Below the pieces are notes generated by a model. The model did not search any database, was not told the DNA's origin, and worked only from the letters and a program-made list of their open reading frames with translations. Both the position numbers and the translations under genes were made by a program. Below are positions 16,097-24,676 of a DNA stretch of 64,000 bases, one piece after another. This DNA comes from Pseudarthrobacter oxydans (GTDB lineage: Bacteria > Actinomycetota > Actinomycetes > Actinomycetales > Micrococcaceae): the NCBI RefSeq assembly GCF_034258515.1, contig NZ_CP139438.1:124001-188000 (forward strand). Direction: 5' to 3'. How positions within the stretch are numbered: the first letter of the stretch is position 1; each line of letters begins with the position of its first letter.

Positions 16097-16121
16097 AATA
16101 AATGAATGGCATTCATTTATT
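16097..16121. promoter_or_regulatory. TetR-type operator, polyamine copy 2 (perfect palindrome)
   Basis: 25 bp with two perfect 12-base arms about position 16109; the core reads AAATGAATGGCATTCATTT. It sits 57 bp upstream of the chosen agmatine deiminase start and matches the site at 3548 in nearly all positions. Confidence 0.85.
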
Positions 16122-16195
16122 ATGGAGACGGCGCTGCTGCCGCGCAAGGGGTTGGGAAGAAACTCCTGAATGATGGGCTAAGCAAGGTGCAGCCG

Positions 16196-16915
16196 TTACT
16201 GGCTCGCGTCGTCGCCCTTCCGGTCAACGGCTGCGAGGATCACCCGTGCCAGTTCCGCCGGCTTGGTGAACTGGGGCCAGTGCCCCGTGGGAAGGTCCAC
16301 GAACTCCACGTCGCGGACCCGCGCCAGTTCGGCGACAAAGGGGTGGCCGGCGTCGATCCATTCGCGGAGCAGCGAGGAGGGGAATTCGCACGCAATCACG
16401 GTGGCCGGGACGTCATAGCGGCGGGTATCGTGCAGGTGCTGCCTGCCGTAGGCCACTCCCTTGGGTTGCGGGATGGCACGTGCGCGGAATGCTTCCCGCA
16501 GTCCGTCGTCGAGGTCAATGAGGTCGGCATCGTCGAAGCCTTCCCACGGCGGCAGCGGAATGTCGTCGCCGTCGGCCGGCAGTTCGTTGTTGATCACGTC
16601 GCCTTCACCCAGAGGACCGCTGTCCACGTAAATGGCTCGTTCCACCCGGTCCGGGCGCGCGTCCAGCGCGCCGTGGATGACGGCGCCGCCCCCCGAGTGG
16701 CCCACCAGGACCACCTTGCCCTCGAGAGCGTCAATGGCGGCAACCACAAAGTCGATGTGGTCCTGGAGGCTGATGCCTGACCGGTCCGCGTCAAGGGATT
16801 CAAGGCCGGGCAGCGTGAGTGGATGCGGCCGGTGTCCCGCGGCCTCCAGTGCCGGGACCACCTCCTGCCACGAAGAGGCATCCAACCAGAAACCGGGTAC
16901 CAGGATGATGTCCAT
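16196..16915 (-). CDS. Alpha/beta hydrolase
   Basis: 239 aa. VPGFWLDASSW near the N-terminus is the oxyanion strand, GHSGGG the nucleophile elbow (Ser near residue 93), and LPTGHWPQF near the end holds the catalytic His. The small-serine-hydrolase form with FWLDASSW resembles esterases of the methyl-ketone or EstC type in actinobacteria. Substrate unknown. Same strand as agmatine deiminase but upstream of its operator, so probably a separate unit. Confidence 0.88.
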   Translation of the reverse strand: MDIILVPGFWLDASSWQEVVPALEAAGHRPHPLTLPGLESLDADRSGISLQDHIDFVVAAIDALEGKVVLVGHSGGGAVIHGALDARPDRVERAIYVDSGPLGEGDVINNELPADGDDIPLPPWEGFDDADLIDLDDGLREAFRARAIPQPKGVAYGRQHLHDTRRYDVPATVIACEFPSSLLREWIDAGHPFVAELARVRDVEFVDLPTGHWPQFTKPAELARVILAAVDRKGDDASQ

Positions 16916-16953
16916 GCTGGAACCCTAACTTGTTGCGGCAGGCGTGGGTAGCG

Positions 16954-18915
16954 TCAGGGGAGCTTGTGCAGCGGCAATTGGCGGGCCGGTGACAGGGGCG
17001 TGTAGTCCAGTGATTTAAGCGGGAGCGGCCCCTTGTCCGTGACCGTTTTGATGGCGTGCTGTTCCGAGCGCGGGAAGACGAGCGACGTCAGTGTTTGCTC
17101 GCCGTCGTTGACGAACACTTCGACGGAAGAGTAGTCAACGAAGACAGTCAGCTTCACAAGGCCGTCTTTCGCCGGGGCTGTTGCAGTCCGCCGCTGGGTG
17201 AAGAGCGGGCCCAGGTCTCTGTCGGCGGGGTGCTGCCGGTCCAGGAACACGGTGCCGTCCTGGAAGTTGTAACCGATGGCTGCAAACGCAGAGCCGCCGC
17301 TTTCCATGGAAATCCGTGCCTCGGATCCGTCATGGGGTCCGGGCCGCTCAAGCGTCACGTCCAGCCGGTACGCCCCTCCCTGGGAGGACGGAAGCTTCTT
17401 GATGCCGTCGGGTGTGGACCCTTGGAGATCCAACGTCTGGCCCCCGAGCCGGCCCAAGGTTTTCGCAGGAGCAGAGACAAGGGTGGGGCGGTCCTGGACG
17501 GTTTTGAGGCGGATGTCCCGGATGAGGGTGTCCATGCCGCCGTGCCAGTCCGCGGTTGGGAGCTTCCGGGCATAGTCCCAGTTGTTCATCCACCCGATTG
17601 CCTGCCGGGACCGCATTTTCTGGCCTTCGGTGAGCCGGGGGTCGTCCCAGGTCACGGCTGCGTAGAAGTCGGATCCGGCGTCCAGCCACTGATGGTCCTC
17701 GTCCCGGGGCGTGAAGCGGGTTCCGTCCCAGCTTCCGGTCCAATAGGCGACGCCGGTGGTTCTTCCCTCTTCTGTTCCATTGGCGCTTGCCGCGAGCACC
17801 CAGGTTCTCTTGGCAGGATCCCCGTCCAGATCCAGCTGGAACAGGTCGGGACATTCCAGTGTCCCCAGGCCGGTCCGCTCGAAACCTGAAACGTAGCGCC
17901 AATCCTTGAGGTTGGAGGAGGTATACATGCCGACCTTGTGTCCCTCGGCAAGGACCATGAGCCACTGGCTGCGTTCCCCGTCCCAGACAATTTTCGGGTC
18001 CCGCCAGTGCTCCGCTCCGGGGTTGTCCATCACGGGATTTCCCTCGTACGCGTTGAAGGTGTACCCGCCGTCGGTTGAGTAGAACAGGGACTGGCGCTGG
18101 ACGCCCTGGTCCTGCTGCGTCAGTACTGAGATGACGGCGCCGTGCCCAAATCCGGCAGTGTTTTCGTAGTCCACCACCGCGCTGCCGGTTTCAATGTCCC
18201 CCAGCCCGTTTTTGTACTTCTCAATGGCCACCCCTTCGTCCTTCCAGGTCAGCAGGTCTTCACTGGTGAGGTGGTACCACTCGGTTCCGTTTCCCTCCGG
18301 ATAGTCGGAGTTGTACAGGTAGTAGTAATGCCAGAGCCCATTGAGGAAAAAGGGCCGCTGCGGATCATTCATCCAGTTGCGTTCGGAAGTGATGTGGTAG
18401 TTCGGGCGGTACTTCGATGAGTCCTGCGGCCGGTCAGCGATTGGCCCTGGCTCCGCTGGCTGTTCCTGCAGGCCAACGTCGGAAAGCATTCGCCGGAGGG
18501 CTTCATCAGTGACGCAGCCGGGCCGGCGGATTTCCCCGGCTCCTGCCGCAACAGCGCCTTCCTCGAGGTTTGACCGCACGTAGATTTCGCCGTCAACCCG
18601 GGCTGCTGCTACCCAGCCGTCGTCGCAACTGATGCTCCTGAGGTCCGCTACCCCTTCCGCCTGGACCGGATGGGCGGCAGAGAGGCTGTGGTCACCGCCA
18701 GTCAGCCAATAGGAGGCATAAACGCCCGCCGCATCCTTGGATGCGGACTGGGCTGTCGCAACACTCCGAAGGGCCTCTTCTGCCCGCACTTTGGCGCTCG
18801 ACCCCTCGATCCGGACAACGGTGGAGACAATGGCGGCCAGGATTGCGAGGGCTGCCGCTATTGCCCAGGCGGTGCGCCGGCTGGCGGGAGTACGGAGATC
18901 AGGTTTTTCCGACAT
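16954..18915 (-). CDS. Membrane-anchored GH32 fructan hydrolase (levanase/inulinase type)
   Basis: 653 aa from ATG 18915. An N-terminal membrane helix (about residues 14-36) would leave the enzyme outside, tethered to the membrane. A short extra domain of unknown type (about 40-115) precedes the five-bladed GH32 propeller: RNWMNDPQRPF with the nucleophile Asp near residue 184, WRDPKIVW with the transition-state Asp, and LECPDLF with the acid/base Glu. A GH32 C-terminal beta-sandwich follows (SSVEVFVNDGEQTLTS). Exo-acting on levan, inulin or sucrose is likely. It lies just downstream of levansucrase with a hairpin between, making a build-and-use fructan pair. Confidence 0.9.
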   Translation of the reverse strand: MSEKPDLRTPASRRTAWAIAAALAILAAIVSTVVRIEGSSAKVRAEEALRSVATAQSASKDAAGVYASYWLTGGDHSLSAAHPVQAEGVADLRSISCDDGWVAAARVDGEIYVRSNLEEGAVAAGAGEIRRPGCVTDEALRRMLSDVGLQEQPAEPGPIADRPQDSSKYRPNYHITSERNWMNDPQRPFFLNGLWHYYYLYNSDYPEGNGTEWYHLTSEDLLTWKDEGVAIEKYKNGLGDIETGSAVVDYENTAGFGHGAVISVLTQQDQGVQRQSLFYSTDGGYTFNAYEGNPVMDNPGAEHWRDPKIVWDGERSQWLMVLAEGHKVGMYTSSNLKDWRYVSGFERTGLGTLECPDLFQLDLDGDPAKRTWVLAASANGTEEGRTTGVAYWTGSWDGTRFTPRDEDHQWLDAGSDFYAAVTWDDPRLTEGQKMRSRQAIGWMNNWDYARKLPTADWHGGMDTLIRDIRLKTVQDRPTLVSAPAKTLGRLGGQTLDLQGSTPDGIKKLPSSQGGAYRLDVTLERPGPHDGSEARISMESGGSAFAAIGYNFQDGTVFLDRQHPADRDLGPLFTQRRTATAPAKDGLVKLTVFVDYSSVEVFVNDGEQTLTSLVFPRSEQHAIKTVTDKGPLPLKSLDYTPLSPARQLPLHKLP

Positions 18916-18968
18916 GGTGACCATTTCAGTTGGGGCTGCTTGTCCGGGCGCCGGTGCGCCACGGCAAC

Positions 18969-19000
18969 GGAGCGGGACGCCTGGGATGGCGCCCCGCTCC
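18969..19000 (-). terminator. Hairpin between levansucrase and GH32 gene
   Basis: GGAGCGGG / CCCGCTCC stem extended by four further pairs past one mismatch, in the 163-bp gap after the levansucrase stop. It has no clear U-tract, so it may only partly stop transcription into the GH32 gene. Confidence 0.5.
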
Positions 19001-19078
19001 GCACTGGTGCCGGCTACCGCACAGGCAGGGAACTGCCGGTGCGCCGCCTGCAAGCAGGATGTGTCGTCGAGGTGTTGG

Positions 19079-20677
19079 TTACTTGTAGTGTCCCTCGCCG
19101 CCGACACGGACGTTGGTGGGCAGGTAGCCGAACGGGCCAAGGCCGTTCTCGCCGAAGCTGCGGTCAACCTGCGTGACGCCGTTCTTGAAGTTGATCTTCA
19201 CGGTCGGGGACAGGGAGCCGCCGCGGACGCCGTTGACGTTGTCGATGAACGACTGCACGAGTCCATTGGGCTGCACGTAGTGCGAGTAGGCCTGGAACTG
19301 CCGGCCGTTCTGCTGGCCCGAGATAGTGCCGCTCGGGTTGTTGGCCGGCAGGTTCAGGTCGGTGGGCGAACCGAGTGCCAGGCCGGAGTTGTTGACGGGC
19401 TGGTAGTCGGAGCGCACGCCGTCGCCCACGAAGCCGTAGACGCCGTCGGGGCCGCGCATGCCGGCCGCGTACGTGAACTGGTGACTGATCGTGTACAGGT
19501 AGTACTTGTTCTTGCCGTCCTCGTTCTGGATGAAGATCTGGGGACGTTCAGTCTGGTCGTTGACGCAGTTCGCGGAGAGGATCGGAGGCAGGAAGGACCA
19601 CTTGGTCAGGTCCTTGTTGTCAGCCACGGCGAGGCCCACATTGCCGGTCTGGTAGAAGGCGCCGCTGCTGTTCACTTCCTCGAGGGATTCTGCGTTGGCA
19701 TCGCCCTCACGGTAGCCGAGGTCTTCCTCGGTGCACTGGTACTCGCCGCGGTTGCCGGCCGTATTGCCTTCGAAGACCATGAAGGTCTTGCCGGGGTGCG
19801 CCGGGTCGGCGAAGGTGAACGGGTCGCGGAATGCAAAGCCCGGATTCTGCTCCTTGGTCTGGTACATCGTGCCGTCCGGCTCGAGCAGCTTGGTGTGCTC
19901 GAAGCCGTCGAACCAGACGCGTTCCTCGTTGGCATGGATGTTGCCGAGGGCCTTGGCAATTGCCGCGTCCGGGGCGATGCCGCCGCCGCCGGCATTCCGC
20001 TCAGCCACGTCGTGGAAAGTGGTGGCCGTGTAGAACACGTTCACATGGTTGCCCTGCATCAGGCGGGTGGAGCCGGACCACTCGGTGTTGCCGATGGAAG
20101 ATCCGTCGACGAAGAGGTGCCCGCCGTAGTTCCACTTGTCCTTGGCCGGGTCCGCATTGGTCTTGCGGAAGAAGAAGCCGATGCGGGCGTTCCAGTGGCG
20201 CTGGTCGAAGTTGTAGCCGGCGTGGCGGTCAGCGACGAGCGAGAAGATGACGTCGTAGCCCTTGTAGCTGATCTGGTTGGCATTCTCGTCCGTCAGGGAC
20301 CAGGTGTCCCAGACCCAGACGTCCTCATTCATGGTGGGGAAATCCTCGGGGATTTCCGGCATGGTGACGTCCGGGCTCATGGAGTTCTGTCCGGGAGCCA
20401 CCGTGGTGTCGCTCTGCGCCATGATCTGGCTGGCATCGGCGCGGGTCCACTTGGAGGTGAAGTCCGACGCCGGGTCGAAGGCTTCCTGGGTGTGTTCCGT
20501 GGGGAGCGGGAAACCGGGGGTCGGCGCCGGCATCTGCTCTGCGGCCGGCGGATCGGCAGGCTCGTTGGCCTGCGCCGACGGCACGGCAAGGAAGGTCGAG
20601 GCAGCCACGGCTGTAGCCAGTGCCGCGGCGGCGGACCGCCACCGCGGCATCCGGGGGGTTTGGGGGTGCTTGTGCAT
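19079..20677 (-). CDS. sacB: Secreted GH68 levansucrase
   Basis: 532 aa. The signal peptide ends near AQA-NE (about residue 38). The GH68 propeller shows VWDTWSL (nucleophile Asp124), FAFRDPFTF (transition-state Asp) and TERPQIF (acid/base Glu). It would split sucrose and transfer fructose to build levan or fructo-oligosaccharides, or hydrolyse it. I chose ATG 20677 (MHKHPQTP), preceded by GAAGAG; the open frame upstream to 20902 has no signal sequence. A perfect AGCGCT palindrome 249 bp upstream suggests LacI-type control. Inulosucrase cannot be excluded from sequence alone. Confidence 0.9.
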   Translation of the reverse strand: MHKHPQTPRMPRWRSAAAALATAVAASTFLAVPSAQANEPADPPAAEQMPAPTPGFPLPTEHTQEAFDPASDFTSKWTRADASQIMAQSDTTVAPGQNSMSPDVTMPEIPEDFPTMNEDVWVWDTWSLTDENANQISYKGYDVIFSLVADRHAGYNFDQRHWNARIGFFFRKTNADPAKDKWNYGGHLFVDGSSIGNTEWSGSTRLMQGNHVNVFYTATTFHDVAERNAGGGGIAPDAAIAKALGNIHANEERVWFDGFEHTKLLEPDGTMYQTKEQNPGFAFRDPFTFADPAHPGKTFMVFEGNTAGNRGEYQCTEEDLGYREGDANAESLEEVNSSGAFYQTGNVGLAVADNKDLTKWSFLPPILSANCVNDQTERPQIFIQNEDGKNKYYLYTISHQFTYAAGMRGPDGVYGFVGDGVRSDYQPVNNSGLALGSPTDLNLPANNPSGTISGQQNGRQFQAYSHYVQPNGLVQSFIDNVNGVRGGSLSPTVKINFKNGVTQVDRSFGENGLGPFGYLPTNVRVGGEGHYK

Positions 20678-20925
20678 TATTGCTCTTCTCGCGGAGTTGT
20701 AACTGTTCGTGGAAGACGGGCATCTGCCCTCATTTCCCGATACTCCGGCGGCCCCGATTCCGCAGGCGTCATCAGGGACGCCGTTGTTCGGAGGCGAACC
20801 GGCGCAGGACCGCCGGTTCAAGGACCAGGAGACTTTGTGGGCTCCCGGCCGCACCCACCGTAGGGAGAGGCGGGAACCAGGCGCAAGTATGTTTCCATGC
20901 ACCCCAAAGCCAGTTCGCGGGACAC

Positions 20926-20941
20926 ATGTAAGCGCTTACAT
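20926..20941. promoter_or_regulatory. Perfect LacI-type operator ATGTAAGCGCTTACAT
   Basis: 16-bp perfect palindrome with AGCGCT centre in the 432-bp gap between levansucrase and the beta-helix gene, on the levansucrase side. The flanks (GTAAGCGCTTAC) differ from the CebR-type sites at 23.2 kb, so a separate fructan or sucrose regulator is expected. Confidence 0.75.
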
Positions 20942-21066
20942 CTGAATACGCGCGCGTAAAGGGTCCGGCCATCCAAGTCAAATGTTTCTTCCGGAACAGA
21001 TTCCCACCCGGCCCACGCAGACCGGGGACAAGTCCCCTTACGGTCATGCGGCCGCCCCTGGCAGCC

Positions 21067-21099
21067 GGCGCGGACGGGGGTGGGAAACGCCCGTCCGCG
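21067..21099 (-). terminator. Terminator hairpin of the beta-helix gene
   Basis: 11-bp stem GCGCGGACGGG / CCCGTCCGCGC, just beyond the stop at 21110. Confidence 0.65.
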
Positions 21100-21109
21100 C
21101 GCATCCCGC

Positions 21110-23092
21110 CTAGGGGAAACTGGGGACGTAGCTGGGTACCCCGACGGCGTCCGTCGACACGGGTGCGCCGGTGTCGTTGATGACGTGGTCCAGGGTGCCG
21201 GCACCCAGGTTGACGGTCAGCAGGCTGTGCAGTGTCACGCCCGGTGTCACCGGTACCTCGAAGCCGCGGGTGGCGTGGATGGTGGGGTCCACGTTGTTGT
21301 AGACGTAACTGCCGCCGCCCCAGAGTTCATGGGTCTTGACCGAATCGGCGACTTTGTAGCCCGCCCAGCCGAGGACCCCGTCGTGCTGCCAGGCGGCCTG
21401 GTTCGGCGCGTCATAGGGCAGCTCGTTCTGGAAGAAGACGGTCCTGCCGTTTTCGCCGTTCCAGATGACGTTGTACTCCTGGTAGTGCTCGACAAACAGG
21501 CCGGTGGCGGTGACGTTGTTACCGTTGATGAGCACGCCGTTCCTGCCGGTGTTGGTGGTCCAGCCCACCCCGTTGCCGTGGTCGGCGCGCCAGGCCCAGA
21601 TGTGGTCCAGGAGAACGTTATCGCTGTTGACCTCCAGGCTGACCGAGGCTTTGCCCACGTGAGGTCCGCCGATGCGGAAGAACACGTCATGGAGCACGGT
21701 GGGGTTGCCGGGGTCCGTGCGGACAGCCGGGTTGGCGGCGCCGCCGCCGCCCTGCGTGGCCTTCCCGATCCGCATGAGTGCCGGTGAATTCACCTCGCCG
21801 GCATCAATCGTGACGGCGGCAATGTCCACGCCGGGCACATCCGCGACGGTCAGCGGGACGGCGCCGTTGATGGCGGTGAGGGTGGCGATCCCCAGCCCCA
21901 GGACGACGGTGTTGGCCCTCTTGACCTCGATGCTCTCATCAATGCCGTAGACCCCCGGGGTGAGCAGGAGGTTCTTGCCGCGTGCCAGCTGGGAATTGAT
22001 GGTCTTGACCGAATCCGAGGGGCGGGCCACATAGAAATCTGACAGCGGGATGCTGCGCCCCGCCGTCGGGCCGTTTTCCCACGTGGTCCCGGCGGAGTCC
22101 GTGCGGACGGCGGGAACGAACACGCTGTACTGGCCGGCGGCATCCAGCGTGAGATAAGGCTTTTCGCGGCTGATAGGCGTGCTCGCCAAAGTGGTGTACG
22201 GCGGGTTCGGGAAGGACTGCGCCGGTGCCCCGTCCACTCCGGAGAAGACCTGGTTCCAGACGCCGTTGGACCAGTTGCCGATGCTGCTGTCACGCACGAA
22301 GTACTGCTGCTGTGAGCCGTTGATGACATCGCCCGTCTTGGAATCGGCGATGAAGCCGCCGCTGGCGTATTGCGGTCCGGCGGTGCAGTAGTCCATGAGG
22401 GAGAGGTTGCCGCCGGTGATGTTGATCCGCCGCATGGGGGACGCCTGCGAGGCCGCCCAGAAATTGGCGGAGCTGCGGCAGCCTTCGAGGCCGGTGACAT
22501 TGATGGTGAGGTTGGACAGGGACCGCCAGAAGTTGTTCAGGGCGATGCAGTTGTCCGCGGTGAGGCACCGGTTGTAGACGTCCACGTGCCCGTTGATGGT
22601 GACATCCGTGGGGGAAGCGCCCAGCCCCGCCACCTCGGTGGAGTAGCCCACCTGGACGATGAGCGGCTCTTCGGCACTGCCGTAGGTTCCCGGCTTGAAC
22701 AGCAGTGAGTAGCGTTTGGACCCCATCTCATCGTCCACCTGTTCAGCGGCGATGGAATCAACCGTGGCCTGGATTTCGGCCACCGGCATGCCGGGGTCGA
22801 AGATCCGGACGTTGGGTCCGAAGTCAGGCTCTGCAACCTGGGGAAGGGCAGGGGGAGCAGCCGGTGCGGGAGCCTGTTGCGCTAATGACTTTGAAGCCGA
22901 TGCCTTTGAAACGGCGGGAGCGGCCGGCGCAGCAGCGGCCATGCTTCCTCCGCTGGCGACCAGGCCGGCGAGGAGGGCGACGGCGCCGGCGACAGTGCCG
23001 GCGACGTGCCGGCGCCGGGCCTGGGTGCGCCCCTGCTGCGGGTTCTGGGGTCTGCCGGCGCGCGGAGGATGGGGGACGTGGGCTAGCGGCAT
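21110..23092 (-). CDS. Secreted right-handed beta-helix protein (often misnamed 'adenylyl cyclase' or 'factor 5/8 domain')
   Basis: 660 aa. Twin-Arg-containing N-terminus (RRRHVAGTVAGAVALLAGL) and an Ala/Pro linker to about residue 90 mark it as exported. The rest has the pectate-lyase-like beta-helix pattern in two parts: VRIFDPGMP, YSLLFKPGTYG, VAGLGASPTDVTINGHVDVY, then NLLLTPGVYGIDESIEVKRA, HIWAWRADHGNGVGWTTNTG and a C-terminal NNVDPTIHATRGFEVP. No cyclase motif is present. ATG 23092 follows AGGACAAGC. Three CebR-type operators shared with the divergent cellobiose-type importer suggest it attacks a beta-glucan outside the cell; this is inference from regulation. Confidence 0.85.
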   Translation of the reverse strand: MPLAHVPHPPRAGRPQNPQQGRTQARRRHVAGTVAGAVALLAGLVASGGSMAAAAPAAPAVSKASASKSLAQQAPAPAAPPALPQVAEPDFGPNVRIFDPGMPVAEIQATVDSIAAEQVDDEMGSKRYSLLFKPGTYGSAEEPLIVQVGYSTEVAGLGASPTDVTINGHVDVYNRCLTADNCIALNNFWRSLSNLTINVTGLEGCRSSANFWAASQASPMRRINITGGNLSLMDYCTAGPQYASGGFIADSKTGDVINGSQQQYFVRDSSIGNWSNGVWNQVFSGVDGAPAQSFPNPPYTTLASTPISREKPYLTLDAAGQYSVFVPAVRTDSAGTTWENGPTAGRSIPLSDFYVARPSDSVKTINSQLARGKNLLLTPGVYGIDESIEVKRANTVVLGLGIATLTAINGAVPLTVADVPGVDIAAVTIDAGEVNSPALMRIGKATQGGGGAANPAVRTDPGNPTVLHDVFFRIGGPHVGKASVSLEVNSDNVLLDHIWAWRADHGNGVGWTTNTGRNGVLINGNNVTATGLFVEHYQEYNVIWNGENGRTVFFQNELPYDAPNQAAWQHDGVLGWAGYKVADSVKTHELWGGGSYVYNNVDPTIHATRGFEVPVTPGVTLHSLLTVNLGAGTLDHVINDTGAPVSTDAVGVPSYVPSFP

Positions 23093-23151
23093 TGCTTGTC
23101 CTGTTCGTTGGCGGGAATCGTCGAGCGCGGGCGACAGGAAAAGCTGCAGCC

Positions 23152-23167
23152 GTGGGAGCGCTCTCGT
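23152..23167. promoter_or_regulatory. CebR-type operator 1
   Basis: GTGGGAGCGCTCTCGT, matching the known CebR box TGGGAGCGCTCCCA in most positions. 60 bp upstream of the beta-helix gene. Confidence 0.75.
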
Positions 23168-23209
23168 CGGGGAAGCGTAACACCGCGGGGGAGTCCCGGC
23201 AAGGGTCGC

Positions 23210-23225
23210 GTGGAAGCGCTCCTAC
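23210..23225. promoter_or_regulatory. CebR-type operator 2
   Basis: GTGGAAGCGCTCCTAC. Ends directly before the TTGACA hexamer at 23232 of the importer promoter. Confidence 0.75.
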
Positions 23226-23231
23226 CGCCTC

Positions 23232-23261
23232 TTGACAAGGGGTTGTGAGGTGGGACACCAT
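23232..23261 (+). promoter_or_regulatory. Promoter of the cebEFG-bglC operon
   Basis: Consensus -35 TTGACA at 23232-23237 and a weak -10 (CACCAT, 23256-23261) at 18-bp spacing. Flanked on both sides by operators 2 and 3, an arrangement that would block or loop out RNA polymerase. Confidence 0.55.
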
Positions 23262-23264
23262 GTG

Positions 23265-23280
23265 GTGAGAGCGCTCCCAC
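23265..23280. promoter_or_regulatory. CebR-type operator 3
   Basis: GTGAGAGCGCTCCCAC; 7 of 8 arm pairs match. Lies just downstream of the importer -10, about 100 bp before the cebE start. Confidence 0.8.
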
Positions 23281-23381
23281 GCTCGGGCCACTGCCGCGGG
23301 GCAGTTCCACCGCACCACCTCTCCGCCTCCGACCGTCATGTGGGTCGACAGGGCATTTTTTCTGACGAAGGAGTCTTTCCT

Positions 23382-24674
23382 GTGAAAAACCCAACCAAGT
23401 TCTCTGTGTCGTCGGCTGCGGCCGCCTGCCTGGCCCTGTCGCTGACGGCCTGCGGCTCGTCCGCTCCTGAATCAGGCGGCGTCGACGGCGCCACCGGCTC
23501 CGATCCCGTCACGCTCACGGTGGGTACCTTCAACGAATTCGGGTACGAAAAACTCTTTGAAGAGTACGAAGCGCTGAACCCGAACGTGACCATTGAGCAC
23601 AAGAAGGCGGCAACCACCAACGAGGCACGGGACAACCTCACCACGCGCCTGGCCGCCGGCTCCGGCCTGTCCGATATCGAGGCCGTTGAGGTGGACTGGC
23701 TTCCGGAACTGCTGCAGTACCCGGACCGCTTTGCAGACCTGAAGGACCCCGCTGTGGAAGGCCGCTGGCTGGACTGGAAGGCCGAGGCCGCCACGACCGC
23801 CGACGGCAAGCTGCTTGGCTACGGGACCGACTCCGGCCCTGAAGCAGTCTGCTACAACGCCGAGCTGCTCAAGAAGGCCGGCATGCCCACCGAACGCGGG
23901 GAAGTTGCCAAGATGCTGGGGACCACCTGGGACAGCTACTTCGAGGCCGGCAAGGCCTTCAAGGCCGCAAGCCCGGATTCCGCATGGTTCGACTCGGCGG
24001 GGGCGATCTACCAGGGCATGAGCAACCAGCTCGAGAAGGTCTATGAGGAGGAGGACGGCACCGTCATCGCCACGGAGAACCCGAAGGTCAAGGACACCTA
24101 CAACCAGGTCCTGGAAGCCTCCACCAGGGACGGGCTGTCCGCCCACCTTAGCCAGTGGAGCGACGACTGGGCCTCCGGCTTCCAGACGGGCGCCTTCGCA
24201 ACAACCCTCTGCCCGGGCTGGATGCTGGGGGTCATCGAGGGCAACGCGGCCGGGGTCACCGGCTGGGATGTTGCCAACGTCTTCCCCGGCGGCGGGGGAA
24301 ACTGGGGTGGTTCCTACCTGACGGTTCCCACCCAGGGCGAACACCAGGCCGAGGCCAAGAAGCTGGCAGGCTGGCTGACCGCCCCTGAGCAGCAGATCAA
24401 GGCCTTCACCGCCAAGGGCACCTTCCCCAGCCAGAAGGAAGCGCTGGAAAGCAGCGATCTGCTGGGCCAGACGAACGCGTTCTTCAACGGCGCGCCCACC
24501 GGCCAGATCTTCGCCGAACGCGCCAAGGCTGTTGACGTGACCCCGTTCAAGGGAACCAAGTACTTCGCCATCAACGATGCCATGCAGCAGGCCCTTACCC
24601 GCGTGGACGTTGACAAGTCGGACGACGCCGCCTCCTCCTGGGAGAAGTTCGTCACCGCAGTGAAGTCCCTCTAA
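23382..24674 (+). CDS. cebE: Cellobiose-type ABC importer, lipid-anchored binding protein
   Basis: 430 aa extracellular solute-binding protein, family 1. Signal peptide ends LSLTAC with lipidated Cys24. EHKKAATTNEARDNLTTRLAAGSGLSDIEAVEVDW and YGTDSGPEAVCYNAELLKKAGMP are features of oligosaccharide receptors of the CebE type; GNWGGSYLTVP near residue 310 probably forms part of the sugar site. GTG 23382 follows GAAGGAG. First gene of cebEFG-bglC-cebR. The name rests on operon order and CebR-type boxes; the exact sugar (cellobiose, laminaribiose, gentiobiose) is not fixed by sequence. No ATPase gene is present, so a shared MsiK-type ATPase elsewhere is expected. Confidence 0.82.
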   Translation: MKNPTKFSVSSAAAACLALSLTACGSSAPESGGVDGATGSDPVTLTVGTFNEFGYEKLFEEYEALNPNVTIEHKKAATTNEARDNLTTRLAAGSGLSDIEAVEVDWLPELLQYPDRFADLKDPAVEGRWLDWKAEAATTADGKLLGYGTDSGPEAVCYNAELLKKAGMPTERGEVAKMLGTTWDSYFEAGKAFKAASPDSAWFDSAGAIYQGMSNQLEKVYEEEDGTVIATENPKVKDTYNQVLEASTRDGLSAHLSQWSDDWASGFQTGAFATTLCPGWMLGVIEGNAAGVTGWDVANVFPGGGGNWGGSYLTVPTQGEHQAEAKKLAGWLTAPEQQIKAFTAKGTFPSQKEALESSDLLGQTNAFFNGAPTGQIFAERAKAVDVTPFKGTKYFAINDAMQQALTRVDVDKSDDAASSWEKFVTAVKSL

Positions 24675-24676
24675 GC

